A DNA stretch of 64,000 nucleotides from Xanthobacter dioxanivorans (GCF_016807805.1 NZ_CP063362.1:3762501-3826500), one strand, 5' to 3'; positions 1 through 13,570 are shown, numbered from the stretch's first letter. A program made the numbers and translations. Notes: generated from the sequence alone by a model not told the origin.

Positions 1-1076
1 GGCATATCGCCGGCGGCCATCTCGCCCGCATGCGCGAGCAGCTGGCGGGCGCCCAGACCATGGCCATCGTCGCCATGCTGCTCGCCGCCGGCGGCATGGC
101 GGCCGGCGCGGCCAGCGGCATGAACGGCCGCGACCTCGGCAATGTGGGCGCCGCCGCCATGTCCGCGCCGCAGGAGGCGATCCGCCGCTCCCTGCTCTCC
201 TACCAGCGCGGCGAGGAGCAGGCGGCCGACCGCTCGGCGGTGAAGTATCTGGATGCCACCGGCCAGTCCTCGAAGGGCATGATCGAGACCTTCGAGCGCT
301 TCCAGAGCGACCAGCTCTTCATCAGCCAGCGGGTGGACCCCTACCTCCTGAGCCATCCCATGGCGCGCGAGCGCATCGCGGCGCTGGAGGAGCTCGCCAA
401 GAAGAGCCCCTACTACAATGTGAAGGACCCGCCGGCGCTCCAGGCGCGGCACGACATGATGCGGGCCAAGCTGATCGGCTTCATGGAGCGGCCGGAGGTG
501 GTGGCGCGGCGCTACCCGGCCTCGGACACCTCCATGGCGGCGCAATATGCGCGGGCGATCTCGGCCTACCGCTTCGGCAACGTTTCCAGCGCCGTCGCGC
601 AGATCGACGCGCTCATCGCGCGCGATCCGTCCAACCCGTATTTCTACGAGCTCAAGGGGCAGGCGCTGCTGGAGAGCGGGCGGGCCGCCGATGCGGTGGC
701 GCCCCTGCGCAAGGCGGTCTCCATGACCGGCAATGCGCCGCTCATCCGCTCTATGCTGGGCCAGGCGCTGGTGGAATCCGGCAAGCCCAGCGACAATTCC
801 GAGGCGATGCGCGAGCTGGTGCAGGCGACGCAGCGCGATCCCAATTCGTCGTCGGCCTGGCGCTCCTTGTCCATCGCCTATGGCCGGGCCGGCGACCTCG
901 CCAATGCCGACCTCGCCGCCGCCCAGGGCTATTTTGCCACCGGCGACTTCAAGTCCGGCCGCGAGCTCGCGGCGCGGGCGCGCCAGCGCTTCCCGCAGGG
1001 CTCGCCCGGCTGGCTGAAGGCCGACGACCTCGTGAACTTCAAGCCGCCCAAGTCGGCGCTGAACCGACCACAATGA
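1..1076 (+). CDS. M48 family metallopeptidase with C-terminal TPRs (5' end outside window)
   Basis: The reading frame is open from base 3, so the gene begins upstream of the window. The first visible residues are HIAGGHLARM. In M48 peptidases this stretch carries the second half of the zinc-binding HExxH motif, so the catalytic Glu lies just outside. About 65 residues further on, RGEEQAADRSAVKYL supplies the third zinc ligand region (ExxxD type). After the peptidase domain, a TPR-like region runs from about residue 190 of the visible part (PSNPYFYELKGQALLESG and following repeats). The layout matches the BepA/YfgC type of periplasmic protease-chaperone that acts on outer-membrane proteins; that role is inferred from the family. 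The signal peptide cannot be seen. The next gene follows after 26 bases and may be co-transcribed; both products are envelope proteins. Confidence 0.88.
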   Translation, partial: HIAGGHLARMREQLAGAQTMAIVAMLLAAGGMAAGAASGMNGRDLGNVGAAAMSAPQEAIRRSLLSYQRGEEQAADRSAVKYLDATGQSSKGMIETFERFQSDQLFISQRVDPYLLSHPMARERIAALEELAKKSPYYNVKDPPALQARHDMMRAKLIGFMERPEVVARRYPASDTSMAAQYARAISAYRFGNVSSAVAQIDALIARDPSNPYFYELKGQALLESGRAADAVAPLRKAVSMTGNAPLIRSMLGQALVESGKPSDNSEAMRELVQATQRDPNSSSAWRSLSIAYGRAGDLANADLAAAQGYFATGDFKSGRELAARARQRFPQGSPGWLKADDLVNFKPPKSALNRPQ

Positions 1077-1102
1077 TGCACTTTCACCCCATGGAGACCT
1101 TT

Positions 1103-1900
1103 ATGTCCCGCAACCAGGGCTCGTCCCTTTCCGGCTTCCGGCGCATCGCCGGCGGCCTCGCCGCGCTTGCGCTGGCCGCCGTCCCGGCGGTCCTTCTCGC
1201 GGCGAGCCCTGCCGCCGCCTTCACCGATGCCGAGAAGAAGGAAATCGGCGCCGTCATCCGGGATTATCTGGTGCAGAATCCGGAAGTGCTGCAGGAGGCC
1301 ATCGCGGTGCTGGAGCAGCGCCAGATGGTGGTCGAGTCCGGCCAGCGCACCAAGGCCATCGGCGAGAACAAGGAGCTGCTCCTGAACAGCCCGCGCGGCG
1401 TGGTGGTGGGCAACCCCAAGGGCGACGTCACCCTGGTGGAGTTCTTCGATTACAATTGCGGCTACTGCAAGCACGCGTTGTCCGACCTCCAGCAGCTGGT
1501 GAAGCAGGACCCGAACCTGCGCGTGGTGCTGAAGGAATATCCGGTGCTGGGCCAGCCCTCGGTGGAGGCGGCGCAGGTGGCGGTGGCGGTGCGGCTCGCC
1601 GCGCCGGACAAGTACATGGCGTTCCACCAGGCGCTGCTCGGCGCCCGTGGCACGGCCGACCGGGCCAAGGCCCTGGCGGTGGCCAAGGAGGTGGGCGTCG
1701 ATCCCGCCGCGATCCAGAAGTTCGCCGCCTCGCCCGAGCTGAACGCCACCCTCGACGAGAGCATGAAGATCGGCACCGCCCTGTCGCTCAACGGCACGCC
1801 GTCTTACGTGGTGGGCGACCAGGCAGTGATCGGCGCGGTGGGCTTCGACAAGCTGAAGGCCGCCATCGCCGACGCCCGCAAGGCGCAGGCGGGCAAGTGA
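1103..1900 (+). CDS. DsbA family thiol:disulfide oxidoreductase (Com1/ScsC-like)
   Basis: Secreted thioredoxin-fold protein that forms or isomerises disulfides in the periplasm. The start at 1103 is chosen because GGAG lies 6 bases upstream; an in-frame ATG at 1073 overlaps the previous stop but has no ribosome site. The N terminus is a long signal peptide ending near PAAAFTDAEK. A short helical region typical of the Com1/ScsC group (IGAVIRDYLVQNPEVLQEAI) precedes the DsbA domain. The active site is CGYC within FFDYNCGYCKHAL, and the cis-proline loop is NGTPSYVVG. Length (265 aa) is normal. Electrons would be exchanged with a DsbB- or DsbD-type partner not seen here. The last bases (GGCAAGTGA) are the first unit of a tandem repeat array that continues past the stop. 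Confidence 0.9.
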   Translation: MSRNQGSSLSGFRRIAGGLAALALAAVPAVLLAASPAAAFTDAEKKEIGAVIRDYLVQNPEVLQEAIAVLEQRQMVVESGQRTKAIGENKELLLNSPRGVVVGNPKGDVTLVEFFDYNCGYCKHALSDLQQLVKQDPNLRVVLKEYPVLGQPSVEAAQVAVAVRLAAPDKYMAFHQALLGARGTADRAKALAVAKEVGVDPAAIQKFAASPELNATLDESMKIGTALSLNGTPSYVVGDQAVIGAVGFDKLKAAIADARKAQAGK

Positions 1901-2025
1901 CCTGAGGGCAAGTGACCTGAGGGCAAGTGACCCAGGGTCAGTGGCCTGAGGTCAAATGATATGAGGGAATGTGGCCCGGGGTGATGTGACCCGGGGTGAT
2001 GTGGCCTGGGGAAATGCGACCTGCC
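1891..2025 (+). repeat. Degenerate 15-bp tandem repeat array (about 9 units)
   Basis: Units of 15 bases run from the last codons of the DsbA-like gene into the gap before dxs. The first two are identical (GGGCAAGTGACCTGA), the third differs only at its end, and later units drift (for example GTGATGTGACCCGGG) while keeping the 15-base phase. Each early unit repeats the Gly-Lys-stop end of the preceding gene. The array therefore probably arose by duplication of the 3' end of that gene. No function is evident. Confidence 0.85.
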
Positions 2026-2040
2026 GCGAGAACCTGCGGC

Positions 2041-2096
2041 AGGTCCCTTGTGGCAGGTCCCTTGTGGCAGGTCCCTTGTGGCGGGTCCCCTGTGGC
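2041..2096 (+). repeat. 14-bp tandem repeat, four units
   Basis: Three identical units AGGTCCCTTGTGGC (2041, 2055, 2069) are followed by a diverged fourth at 2083. With the 15-bp array just upstream, this fills most of the 384-base gap between the DsbA-like gene and dxs. The rest (2097-2284) shows no gene; dxs and its ribosome site follow. Confidence 0.85.
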
Positions 2097-2284
2097 AGGC
2101 CGCGGAGGGCCCGCCGCTCCGGTGCCGCGGGTTCATCCATGGCCGGTCACCACACGTCCAGGACCGCTGAAGCCGTCTTCCCGGCGCCGCGACGAGGGGG
2201 CCGGTGCGCACCCATTGTCCGTTGCAAGCCGCCATTTGGCTGTGTAAGGCTCGTTTTCCCGGTTCGTTCCGGTCGGAGTGGTCC

Positions 2285-4231
2285 GTGACCTCGTTGAAGA
2301 CCCCGTTGCTCGATACCATCAAGGATGCCGCCGACGTGCGGCGCCTCCCCCAGGACAAGCTCGCCCAGCTCGCCGCCGAATTGCGCGCCGAGACCATCGA
2401 TGCCGTCTCGGTCACCGGCGGTCATCTGGGCGCGGGCCTCGGCGTGGTCGAGTTGACGGTAGCCTTGCACCACGTCTTCAACACGCCCCATGATCGCCTG
2501 ATCTGGGACGTGGGGCACCAGTGCTATCCCCACAAGATTCTCACCGGCCGCCGCGACCGCATCCGCACCCTGCGCCAGGGCGGCGGCCTTTCCGGCTTCA
2601 CCCGCCGGTCGGAGAGCGTCTACGACCCGTTCGGCGCGGCGCACTCCTCGACCTCCATCTCGGCCGGCCTCGGCATGGCGGTGGCGCGCGACCTCGCGGG
2701 CGAGGAGCGCAACGTGGTCTGCGTCATCGGCGACGGGGCCATGTCGGCGGGCATGGCCTATGAGGCCATGAACAATGCCGGCGCCATGGATTCCCGGCTC
2801 ATCGTCATCCTCAACGACAACGACATGTCCATCGCCCCGCCCACCGGGGCCATGTCGGCCTACCTGGCGCGGCTCATCTCGGGGCAGACCTACCGTTCGC
2901 TGCGCGAGATCGGCAAGCAGATCGCCGGCCACCTGCCCAAGTTCGTGGAGCGCGGCGCCCAGCGGGCGGAGGAGTTCGCCCGCGGCTTCTGGACCGGCGG
3001 CACCCTGTTCGAGGAGCTGGGCTTCTATTACGTGGGGCCCATCGACGGGCACAATCTCGACCACCTGCTGCCGGTGTTGAAGAACGTGCGCGACGCCAAG
3101 ACCGGGCCCATCCTGGTCCATGTGGTGACGCAGAAGGGCAAGGGGTACGCCCCGGCCGAGGCCAGCGCCGACAAGTATCACGGCGTGGTCAAGTTCGACG
3201 TGATGACCGGCGCGCAGGTGAAGGCCAAGTCCAACGCGCCGTCCTATACCCGCGTGTTCGCCGAGAGCCTCATCGCCGAGGCGCGGCGCGACCCGAAGGT
3301 CGTGGCCATCACCGCCGCCATGCCGTCGGGGACGGGGCTCGACCTGTTCGGGCAGGTGCATCCCGAGCGCACCTTCGATGTCGGCATCGCCGAGCAGCAC
3401 GCGGTGACGTTCGCCGCCGGGCTCGCGGCCGAGGGCTTCAAGCCGTTCTGCGCGCTCTATTCCACCTTCCTCCAGCGCGGCTACGACCAGGTGGTGCACG
3501 ACGTGGCCCTGCAGGGCCTTCCCGTGCGCTTCGTCATCGACCGCGCCGGCCTCGTGGGGGCGGACGGGGCGACCCATGCCGGCGCCTTCGACATCGCCTA
3601 TCTCGCCTGCCTGCCCGGCATGGCGGTGATGGCCCCCGCCGATGAGGCGGAACTGACCCACATGATGGCCACCATGGTCGCCTATGACGACGGCCCCATC
3701 GCCGTGCGCTTCCCGCGCGGCGAGGGCGTCGGTATCGAGCGGCCCGACCGGGGCGAGGTGCTGCCCATGGGCAAGGGCCGACTCGTGCGCGGGACCGGCG
3801 CGGGGGACGTGGCCCTGCTCTCCCTCGGCACCCGTCTCGCCGCGTGCCTGGAGGCGGCCGAGCGGCTGGAGGCGGCGGGCTTCGCCGTGAGCGTCGCCGA
3901 CGCGCGCTTCGCCAAGCCGCTGGATCGCGACCTGGTGCTGCAGCTGGCCACCGGCCACGCGGCGCTGGTGAGCGTGGAGGAGGGCTCCGTGGGCGGCTTC
4001 GGCAGCCACGTGCTCCAGCTCCTCACCGACGAAGGCGTGCTGGACCGCGGCGCGGTGAAGGTCCGCACCATGGTTCTGCCGGACACCTATATCGACCAGG
4101 ACTCGCAGGCCCGCCAGCTGGCCGAGGCGGGACTCGATGCGGACGCCATCGTGGCCAAGGTGGAGGGGCTGGTCGGCACGGCGAAGGCCGGGCTGGGCAA
4201 CGCCGGGCTGGGACTGCACAAGGCGGGGTGA
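2285..4231 (+). CDS. dxs: 1-deoxy-D-xylulose-5-phosphate synthase
   Basis: Thiamine-diphosphate enzyme that condenses pyruvate with glyceraldehyde 3-phosphate to give DXP, the first step of the MEP isoprenoid pathway and a precursor for thiamine and pyridoxal. The GTG at 2285 is chosen because GGAG lies 6 bases upstream and the protein then begins [12 protein letters not shown], as the family does; the 648-residue length is normal. Visible signatures are [14 protein letters not shown], the ThDP-binding motif [16 protein letters not shown], the transketolase pyrimidine-binding region with the catalytic Glu in [17 protein letters not shown], and a C-terminal transketolase domain. The gap upstream is filled with tandem repeats. 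Whether dxs has its own promoter there cannot be decided by eye. Confidence 0.97.
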   Translation: MTSLKTPLLDTIKDAADVRRLPQDKLAQLAAELRAETIDAVSVTGGHLGAGLGVVELTVALHHVFNTPHDRLIWDVGHQCYPHKILTGRRDRIRTLRQGGGLSGFTRRSESVYDPFGAAHSSTSISAGLGMAVARDLAGEERNVVCVIGDGAMSAGMAYEAMNNAGAMDSRLIVILNDNDMSIAPPTGAMSAYLARLISGQTYRSLREIGKQIAGHLPKFVERGAQRAEEFARGFWTGGTLFEELGFYYVGPIDGHNLDHLLPVLKNVRDAKTGPILVHVVTQKGKGYAPAEASADKYHGVVKFDVMTGAQVKAKSNAPSYTRVFAESLIAEARRDPKVVAITAAMPSGTGLDLFGQVHPERTFDVGIAEQHAVTFAAGLAAEGFKPFCALYSTFLQRGYDQVVHDVALQGLPVRFVIDRAGLVGADGATHAGAFDIAYLACLPGMAVMAPADEAELTHMMATMVAYDDGPIAVRFPRGEGVGIERPDRGEVLPMGKGRLVRGTGAGDVALLSLGTRLAACLEAAERLEAAGFAVSVADARFAKPLDRDLVLQLATGHAALVSVEEGSVGGFGSHVLQLLTDEGVLDRGAVKVRTMVLPDTYIDQDSQARQLAEAGLDADAIVAKVEGLVGTAKAGLGNAGLGLHKAG

Positions 4232-4372
4232 AGGGGCGGGAGCGCCGGGTGAGTCCCGTGCGCCCCGCACTGTAAATCTCCGCAGGGTTCATGCGGCCGG
4301 TGCCCCAGTGTCCAACTCAAGCGGCACCCTCCATGCCTCGGCAAGGGCGACCGGGACAAGGGCGACCGGTTC

Positions 4373-5265
4373 CTACCCCACCCCCAACACCGCCTCCACA
4401 TTCCGCCGGTGCACCGCCTCATAGGGCTCGAAATACGTCACCGCCCCCGTGGCGAAAGCCTCGGCCGCGAACGTCCTCAGATCGAGCGGGGCCAGCTCGG
4501 GCTCATTCTTCAGCCGCAGCAGCTTCTCCACATAGAGCCGCGTCGCGTCGATCAGCCCCTCGCCGTAGCCGCCGGCCGCGATCGCCTCCGCCGCGCCGTG
4601 GTTGGGCAGGATGCGCGTCGCGCCGAGTGCCGCAAGCTTTTCCAGCCCTTCGAGGTGGATCGCCAGCCGGTCCGGCTCGTCCACGTAGGTGATGGGGTCT
4701 TCCAGCGTGTCGCCGGCCAGCAGCAGGCCGCCGGGCAGCAGCGCCACCGTGCCGTCGCGGCTGTGGATGTCCATGTGGATCAGGTCCACCGGGACGGAGC
4801 CGACCATCAGGGACAGCCGCTCCTCGAACAGCCGGTTCGGCAGCACCAGCGGGCAAATGGGCGGGTCGGCCGCCTCCAGCCGGGCGCGATGCTGGCGCAG
4901 CAGCGCGTCGGTCTCGCCATTGGCGATGATCTCGCCGTCGGCGAACACGGCGTTGCCGGCCACATGGTCGTCGTGCCAGTGGCTCAGCACCAAGCGGATG
5001 CGCCGGGCGCCCTTTGCCTCCAGCGTGCGGCGGATGAGGCGGGCGTGGGCCAGCGAGACGTGGCTGTCGTAGACCAGCGCGTCTTCGCCATCGATCACCG
5101 CATAGGAGGCGATGCCGAGCGCATAGGCGCCATCGTCCAGCCAGTTCTCGTGGGTGCCGTGCAGGCGTGCGCCGGGCACGCGCCCGTCATAGAAGGCGAG
5201 CACGTGCGGGGCGGGCTCCAGCACCCGCAGGGTGGAACCCAATGGCGTGAGGTCGCCGGCGCCGC

Positions 5266-5269
<4 letters not shown>
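4373..5269 (-). CDS. MBL-fold metallo-hydrolase
   Basis: Metallo-beta-lactamase superfamily protein of 298 residues. The metal-binding motif HWHDDH is near residue 117, followed by further ligands in LLAGDTLED and ILPNHG. There is no signal peptide, so it is probably cytoplasmic. The GTG start overlaps the stop of the methylmalonyl-CoA mutase large subunit by four bases (GTGA), so it should be translationally coupled as the last gene of the propionyl-CoA block. The substrate is unknown. A thioesterase- or glyoxalase-like role on an acyl-CoA by-product would fit the context, but that is only inference. It ends convergently with dxs across a 141-base gap in which I see no clear terminator. Confidence 0.85.
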
Positions 5270-7422
<2,153 letters not shown>

Positions 7423-7490
7423 CTTCATTTCCCTCGAAATCGACCGCGTCTTCGCGAGTGCCCGGGTTGGTCCAGCTCAGGTCCGCCAGC

Positions 7491-7862
7491 TCAGCTTCTT
7501 TTGGCGAACCAGGAGCCGCTGCACTTGGGATGGGGCGAGGACCAGTCGCCCGATGCCTGATCCCCCTCGGCGAGGCCGGTGGCCGCCACCTTGTGGCTGC
7601 CGTGCTTGAGCATCATCCGAACCGCGCCGAGCTTGTTGATGCCGCCGGTGGCCGTCACCGGCCAGAAGCCCGCATAGGTGACTGTGCCACCCTTCACGGC
7701 CAGCTTGAAGTCGTAATTCTTGTTGCAATCCCCGGTCTCGGCCGAGGTGCGCACGCTCCAGGTGCCGTCGAACCGCCTGGCGTTGTCGGCATAAGCGGGG
7801 GACGCCCCGGCGCCGGCAGCGATGAACGCAATTGCAGTCAGGCCCGAAATGACTTGCGACAT
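7491..7862 (-). CDS. Small secreted protein of unknown function
   Basis: Product of 123 residues with a typical signal peptide (MSQVISGLTAIAFIAAGAGASPAYA) and a mature part of about 98 residues containing two cysteines (GDCNKNYDF and HPKCSGSW). The mature sequence resembles small extracytoplasmic proteins of the 'RFDGTWSV...' type common in Hyphomicrobiales, but I cannot name a function. It sits on the same strand between the two methylmalonyl-CoA mutase subunit genes, only 15 bases downstream of the small-subunit stop and 68 bases upstream of the large-subunit start. It is therefore probably on the same transcript although its product is exported. Confidence 0.72.
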   Translation of the reverse strand: MSQVISGLTAIAFIAAGAGASPAYADNARRFDGTWSVRTSAETGDCNKNYDFKLAVKGGTVTYAGFWPVTATGGINKLGAVRMMLKHGSHKVAATGLAEGDQASGDWSSPHPKCSGSWFAKRS

Positions 7863-7877
7863 GGTTCTCCCCTGTCC

Positions 7878-9727
7878 TCAGCCCAGCCCGGCCGCCGCCT
7901 GCGCCCGCGCCAGAGTCTCCAGCGCGTCGCAGCCGGCGAAGACGAAGCCGGTCACCCCGGCCGCCGTCAGCGCCGCTTCCAGCTCCGCCGGCTTGCCGGC
8001 AAGCCAGACCGCGCCGGCGCCCGCGGCCTTCAGCGCCGAGGCAGTAGAAGCAGCTTCCGTGCCATAGACCTCGTCCGACGAGACGAGGCAGGCGAAGGGC
8101 GTTCCCGACGCCCCGAAGGCGGCGAGGAGGGCGTCGAGGTCGGCGAAGCCGTCCGGCACGGTGGCGCAGATGCCGCCGGCCTCGAAGAAGTTCTTGGCGA
8201 AGGACGCCCGCGCGGTGAAGGCTGCCACCGGCCCCAGCGCGGCGAGGAAGACGGACGGGGCCTTCGCCGCCGCCTCGGCCTTGTCGCGCAGGATCTCGAA
8301 GGGTTCGGCGATGCGGTGGGGGGCGAGCGCCCCGTCCGCCGCCGGGGACGCGGGGGCGAGGGGCGCCAGCACCTCGGGCGCCTGCTGCACCAGGATGGGG
8401 AATTCGGAGGTGCCGGTGATCGGCGCCTTGCGGCTGGCCACGTCCTTGTCGCGCCTCGCCTTCACCTCGGCGATCTCGGCCTTGAGCCAGCGGTCCTCCA
8501 GCACGTCGGCCATGCCGCCGCGCTTGTCGATGGTGCGGAACAGGTCCCAGGCCTTCTCCGCGAGGCCGTCCGTGTGCGCCTCCACCGCGCCGGCGCCGGC
8601 GCCGGGGTCGGCCACGCGGTGGACGTTGCTCTCCTCCATCAGCATCACCTGCGTGTTGCGGGCGAGGCGGCGGGCGAAGGCATCCGGCAGCCCCAGCGCC
8701 TGGGTGAAGGGCAGGACGGTGACGCTGTCCGCGCCGCCGACGCCAGCGGCGAAGGCTGCCACCGTGTTGCGCAGCAGGTTCACATAAGGATCGCGGCGGG
8801 TGAGCGAGCGCCAGGCGGTGGTGGCGTGCACCTTGAGGGGGGCGGCCTCGATGCCGCACTCGCGCTGCACCGCGCTCCACAGCAGGCGGATGGCGCGGAA
8901 CTTGGCGACGGTGGCGATCTGGTTCACGTCCGCCACCAGGGCCGCCTCGATGCGCGGCGCCGCATCGGACAGGGGGATGCCGGCCTCGGCATAGGCCTTC
9001 AGATAGGCGACGGCGGTGGCGAGCACGCCCGCCAGCTCCTGCGCGTCCGAGGCGCCCGCGGCGTGATAGATGGCGCCGTCCGCCCGGGCGAACGGGCCGG
9101 AAAAGCCGCGCGCGGCGAGGATGGCCGAGCTTTCCGCGAAGCGCTTGGCCAGAAGCGGCCACGCCATGGGCAGGGTGCCGGCGGCGGCGAAGTCGCCCAG
9201 CGGGTCGAGGCCGAAGGAGACGGACAGGCCCTTGGGATCGAAGCCGCGGGCTTCCGCATGGTCGGCGAAGGCGAGGGCGTCCTCGCGGCCCTGGAAGGCG
9301 CCGCTTTCCAGCCGGGTCTCGATGAGGTCGAGGAGAATGTCCTTCAGCACCACGCCGAGGTCGGCGCCGTCCGGCAGGCCGAAGCCGTGGGCGTGGGGGG
9401 AAGGGGCGAAGACCAGGGACAGGCCGGAGGCGCCGCCGTCCAGGTCCTCCAGCGCCTGCGCGCTGGCGCCGGCGAGGTCCGGCTGGTCCACGCGGGCGCT
9501 GATGATCCACGGGGCCCCGCCGGGCGGCCGGCGACCACCGGGGCGTGCGCCTTGCGCTCGGGCAGGGCGTCGAGGGCGAGGCCCTCATAGGTGCGGGTGA
9601 CGAGGCGCCGGTCATAGGGCGCGCCCTTCAGCACCCCGTCGACCAGCTTCAGCCAGTCGGCGCGGGTGACGGGGGGGAGGCCTCGGGCGATGTCCTCGGC
9701 GAAGGGCAGGGCGGTCGCATCGGTCAT
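7878..9727 (-). CDS. Methylmalonyl-CoA mutase, small subunit (frameshifted)
   Basis: Partner subunit of the mutase. It has the same fold but lacks the DxHxxG cobalamin motif at its C terminus, as expected for this non-catalytic subunit. The N terminus starts at 9727 (MTDATALPFAEDIARGLP) in one frame. The rest (GAPWIISARVDQPDLAGA and onward) is in another. The frames meet at about 9522-9530, where the coding strand reads CGCCCGGCGGGGCC. Adding one G gives the continuous family sequence VVAGRPGGAPW. A single missing base in a G/C run is thus the only lesion; everything downstream to 7878 is intact. It may be a sequencing error, since five other genes here show the same type. If real, the mutase would lack its structural partner. 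Usual symbols vary (mutA, scpB). Confidence 0.88.
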
Positions 9728-9815
9728 GTCAGGACCTCGGGACGGGGAAGGGGAGGCGGGCGCGGGGCGCGCCGCCAGACAAACGATTTCTGATGGCGCC
9801 GGCATTCACGTTCGC

Positions 9816-9845
9816 GCCCCCTCTCCCGCAAGGGGGGAGGGGAGG
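9816..9845. repeat. REP-like palindrome (CCCTCTCCC family)
   Basis: One copy of the dispersed repeat with core CCCCTCTCCCGCAAGGGG, lying between the mutase small-subunit gene and cfa. It can fold as a G+C-rich hairpin. Confidence 0.75.
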
Positions 9846-9877
9846 CAAACGGCTGCGTCCGCTCTGGTCTCCCGCCA

Positions 9878-11107
9878 TCACCGCCGCTCCCGGGCCGCGA
9901 GCGCCCGCTCGCCGTCGATCATGTAGTCGCGGATGACCGGCACGTCGTCGCGCTTCTCGGAGAGGAGGAGCTGGAACACCATGTTGGAGCCGTGCAGGAA
10001 GCCCAGCTCCACGGCGGCGAGGTAGAATTCCCACATGCGGCCGAAGCGCTCGCCCATCATGGCGTCCACTTCCGCGCGCCGCGCCATGAAGTTCCGCCGC
10101 CAGGCACGGATGGTCCAGTAATAGTGCAGGCGCAGCACCTCGCAGTCGTCCACCCACAGGTGGGTGCGCTCGGTGGAGGCGAACACCTCGGACAAGGCCG
10201 GGACATAGCCGCCGGGGAAGATGTACTTGCGGATGAAGGGCGCCGTGGTGCCGGGGGGCGACATGCGGCCGATGGCATGCACCAGCGCGAAGCCGCCCTC
10301 GGCCAGCAGGTTGCGGACGGTGGTGAAGTAATCGTCGAAGTGCGAGACGCCCACATGCTCCATCATGCCGATGGAGACCACCCGGTCGAACTTGCCCTCA
10401 AGGTTGCGGTAGTCCACCTCGCGGAAGTCGATGCGGTCCGCCACGCCCGCGGCCTCGGCGAGGCGGCGGCTCTCGGCCAGCTGCTCGGGCGAGACGTTGA
10501 TGGCGGTGACGTGCGCCCCGCATTCCTTCGCCATGTAGATGGCAAGGCCACCCCAGCCGGATCCGATCTCCGCCACCCGCATGCCGGGGGAGATGTTCAG
10601 CTTGGCGGCGATGTGGCGGAACTTGTTGCGCTGGGCGTCGGCCAGCGGCTCGTCCGGCTCGCGGAAATAGGCGCAGCTGTAGGCCATGGTCTCGTCCAGC
10701 CACAGCCGGTAGAAGGCGGCCGGGTGGTCGTAGTGGGAGGAGACGTTCTCCTTCGCCTTGGCCACCGGGTTCGCCTGCTGGAACCGCCGCACCGAACGCC
10801 ACGCCTTGCGCAGCGCCTGCTGCACCGGATGCGCGCCGAGGCCCTTGCGGTTCACCGAGAACAGCATCAGCAGCTCGAACGCCCCGGCCCCGTCCTCGAA
10901 CGAGAGGCGGCCGTCCATATAGGCTTCGGCGGCCACCAGCTCCGGATTGAAGAACAGATCCCGCTCCAGCTTCTTGTCGTGCATGCGCACGGTCACGGAC
11001 GGCCCGTCCTGGCCCGAGCCGAACACATGGCGCTGCCCGTCGGCGGTGAGGACCGTGAGCTGGCCCTTCTCCACGAAGCGGTTCAGGAGGTGGGAGAGGA
11101 GGCGCAT
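9878..11107 (-). CDS. cfa: Cyclopropane-fatty-acyl-phospholipid synthase
   Basis: SAM-dependent enzyme that adds a methylene bridge to unsaturated acyl chains of membrane phospholipids. The 409-residue product has the N-terminal lipid-binding region (VAAEAYMDGRLSFEDG). The SAM-binding motif is VAEIGSGWGGLAIYMAKECG near residue 180, followed by the CFA signatures REVDYRNLEGKFDRVVSIGM, EHVGVSHFDDYF and FIRKYIFPGGYVPAL. Members usually have 380-430 residues. It lies on the same strand as the propionyl-CoA genes but is flanked by REP-like repeats on both sides, so it may be an independent unit placed between mutase and pccA. Confidence 0.95.
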   Translation of the reverse strand: MRLLSHLLNRFVEKGQLTVLTADGQRHVFGSGQDGPSVTVRMHDKKLERDLFFNPELVAAEAYMDGRLSFEDGAGAFELLMLFSVNRKGLGAHPVQQALRKAWRSVRRFQQANPVAKAKENVSSHYDHPAAFYRLWLDETMAYSCAYFREPDEPLADAQRNKFRHIAAKLNISPGMRVAEIGSGWGGLAIYMAKECGAHVTAINVSPEQLAESRRLAEAAGVADRIDFREVDYRNLEGKFDRVVSIGMMEHVGVSHFDDYFTTVRNLLAEGGFALVHAIGRMSPPGTTAPFIRKYIFPGGYVPALSEVFASTERTHLWVDDCEVLRLHYYWTIRAWRRNFMARRAEVDAMMGERFGRMWEFYLAAVELGFLHGSNMVFQLLLSEKRDDVPVIRDYMIDGERALAARERR

Positions 11108-11273
11108 TCACAAGGCTCCGGCAGGCGCCCGCTCCCGCAGATGCGGGAGGGACGGGGAGGGGGCGGGTGTGCCGGACATTTTCACATGACGGCGCGCGAG
11201 GCCACCCTCGCGCCCAGGCCGACTGGAGCGCAAGCGAAAGGAGAGCAGACGGTTCCCCACCAAACCGTCCGTA

Positions 11274-11460
11274 CCCCCTCTCCCCTTGCGGGAGAGGGCG
11301 GGGGTGAGGGGTATGGAGCCGTTTGACCCTGCATTTGGAACGCGGCACGGCAGCTCCCTCACCCCCGGCCCCTCTCCCGGACGAACTCGGCTGTTGCCGA
11401 GTTCGTTTCGTGAACGTCGAAGTCGGCAACAGCCGACTTCGAGGGGAGAGGGGAGGAGCG
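11274..11460. repeat. REP-like repeats between cfa and pccA
   Basis: The 380-base gap 11108-11487 holds no gene. One copy of the CCCTCTCCCC...GGGAGAGGG palindrome lies at 11274-11311. A second copy begins at about 11356 and resumes at 11443 (GGGGAGAGGGGAGG), split by an inserted pair of hairpins at 11381-11442. Confidence 0.8.
11381..11442. repeat. Pair of tandem perfect hairpins nested in a REP-like repeat
   Basis: Hairpin 1 (11381-11406) has 11-base arms ACGAACTCGGC and GCCGAGTTCGT around loop TGTT. Hairpin 2 (11417-11442) has arms TCGAAGTCGGC and GCCGACTTCGA around loop AACA. The two are near inverse copies of each other. The main difference inside the stem is a paired C/G to G/C exchange that keeps pairing intact. 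The loops are complementary. Confidence 0.85.
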
Positions 11461-11487
11461 TCGTGAAGAGATGCCGCGCCGCACGCA

Positions 11488-13515
<2,028 letters not shown>

Positions 13516-13570
13516 GGTGCGGGTTCCTTGGGCGCCATCGGCGCGGAGATAGGTGCGGTGTGGCCCGTTA

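Noticed and set aside
1804..2415. Minus-strand frame with repeats such as RDLPQGTCHKGPA
   Set aside because: It is the antisense reading of the 15-bp and 14-bp tandem arrays and overlaps two real genes.
2147..4270. 707-codon open frame opposite dxs, and similar long frames opposite other genes
   Set aside because: High G+C DNA gives long antisense frames; they are rich in Gly, Arg, Ala and His, show no family motif and lie over clear genes.
9545..10000. CRISPR-like reading of the spaced palindromic repeats
   Set aside because: The CCCTCTCCC repeats are not evenly spaced, have no unique spacers of constant length and no cas genes are present.
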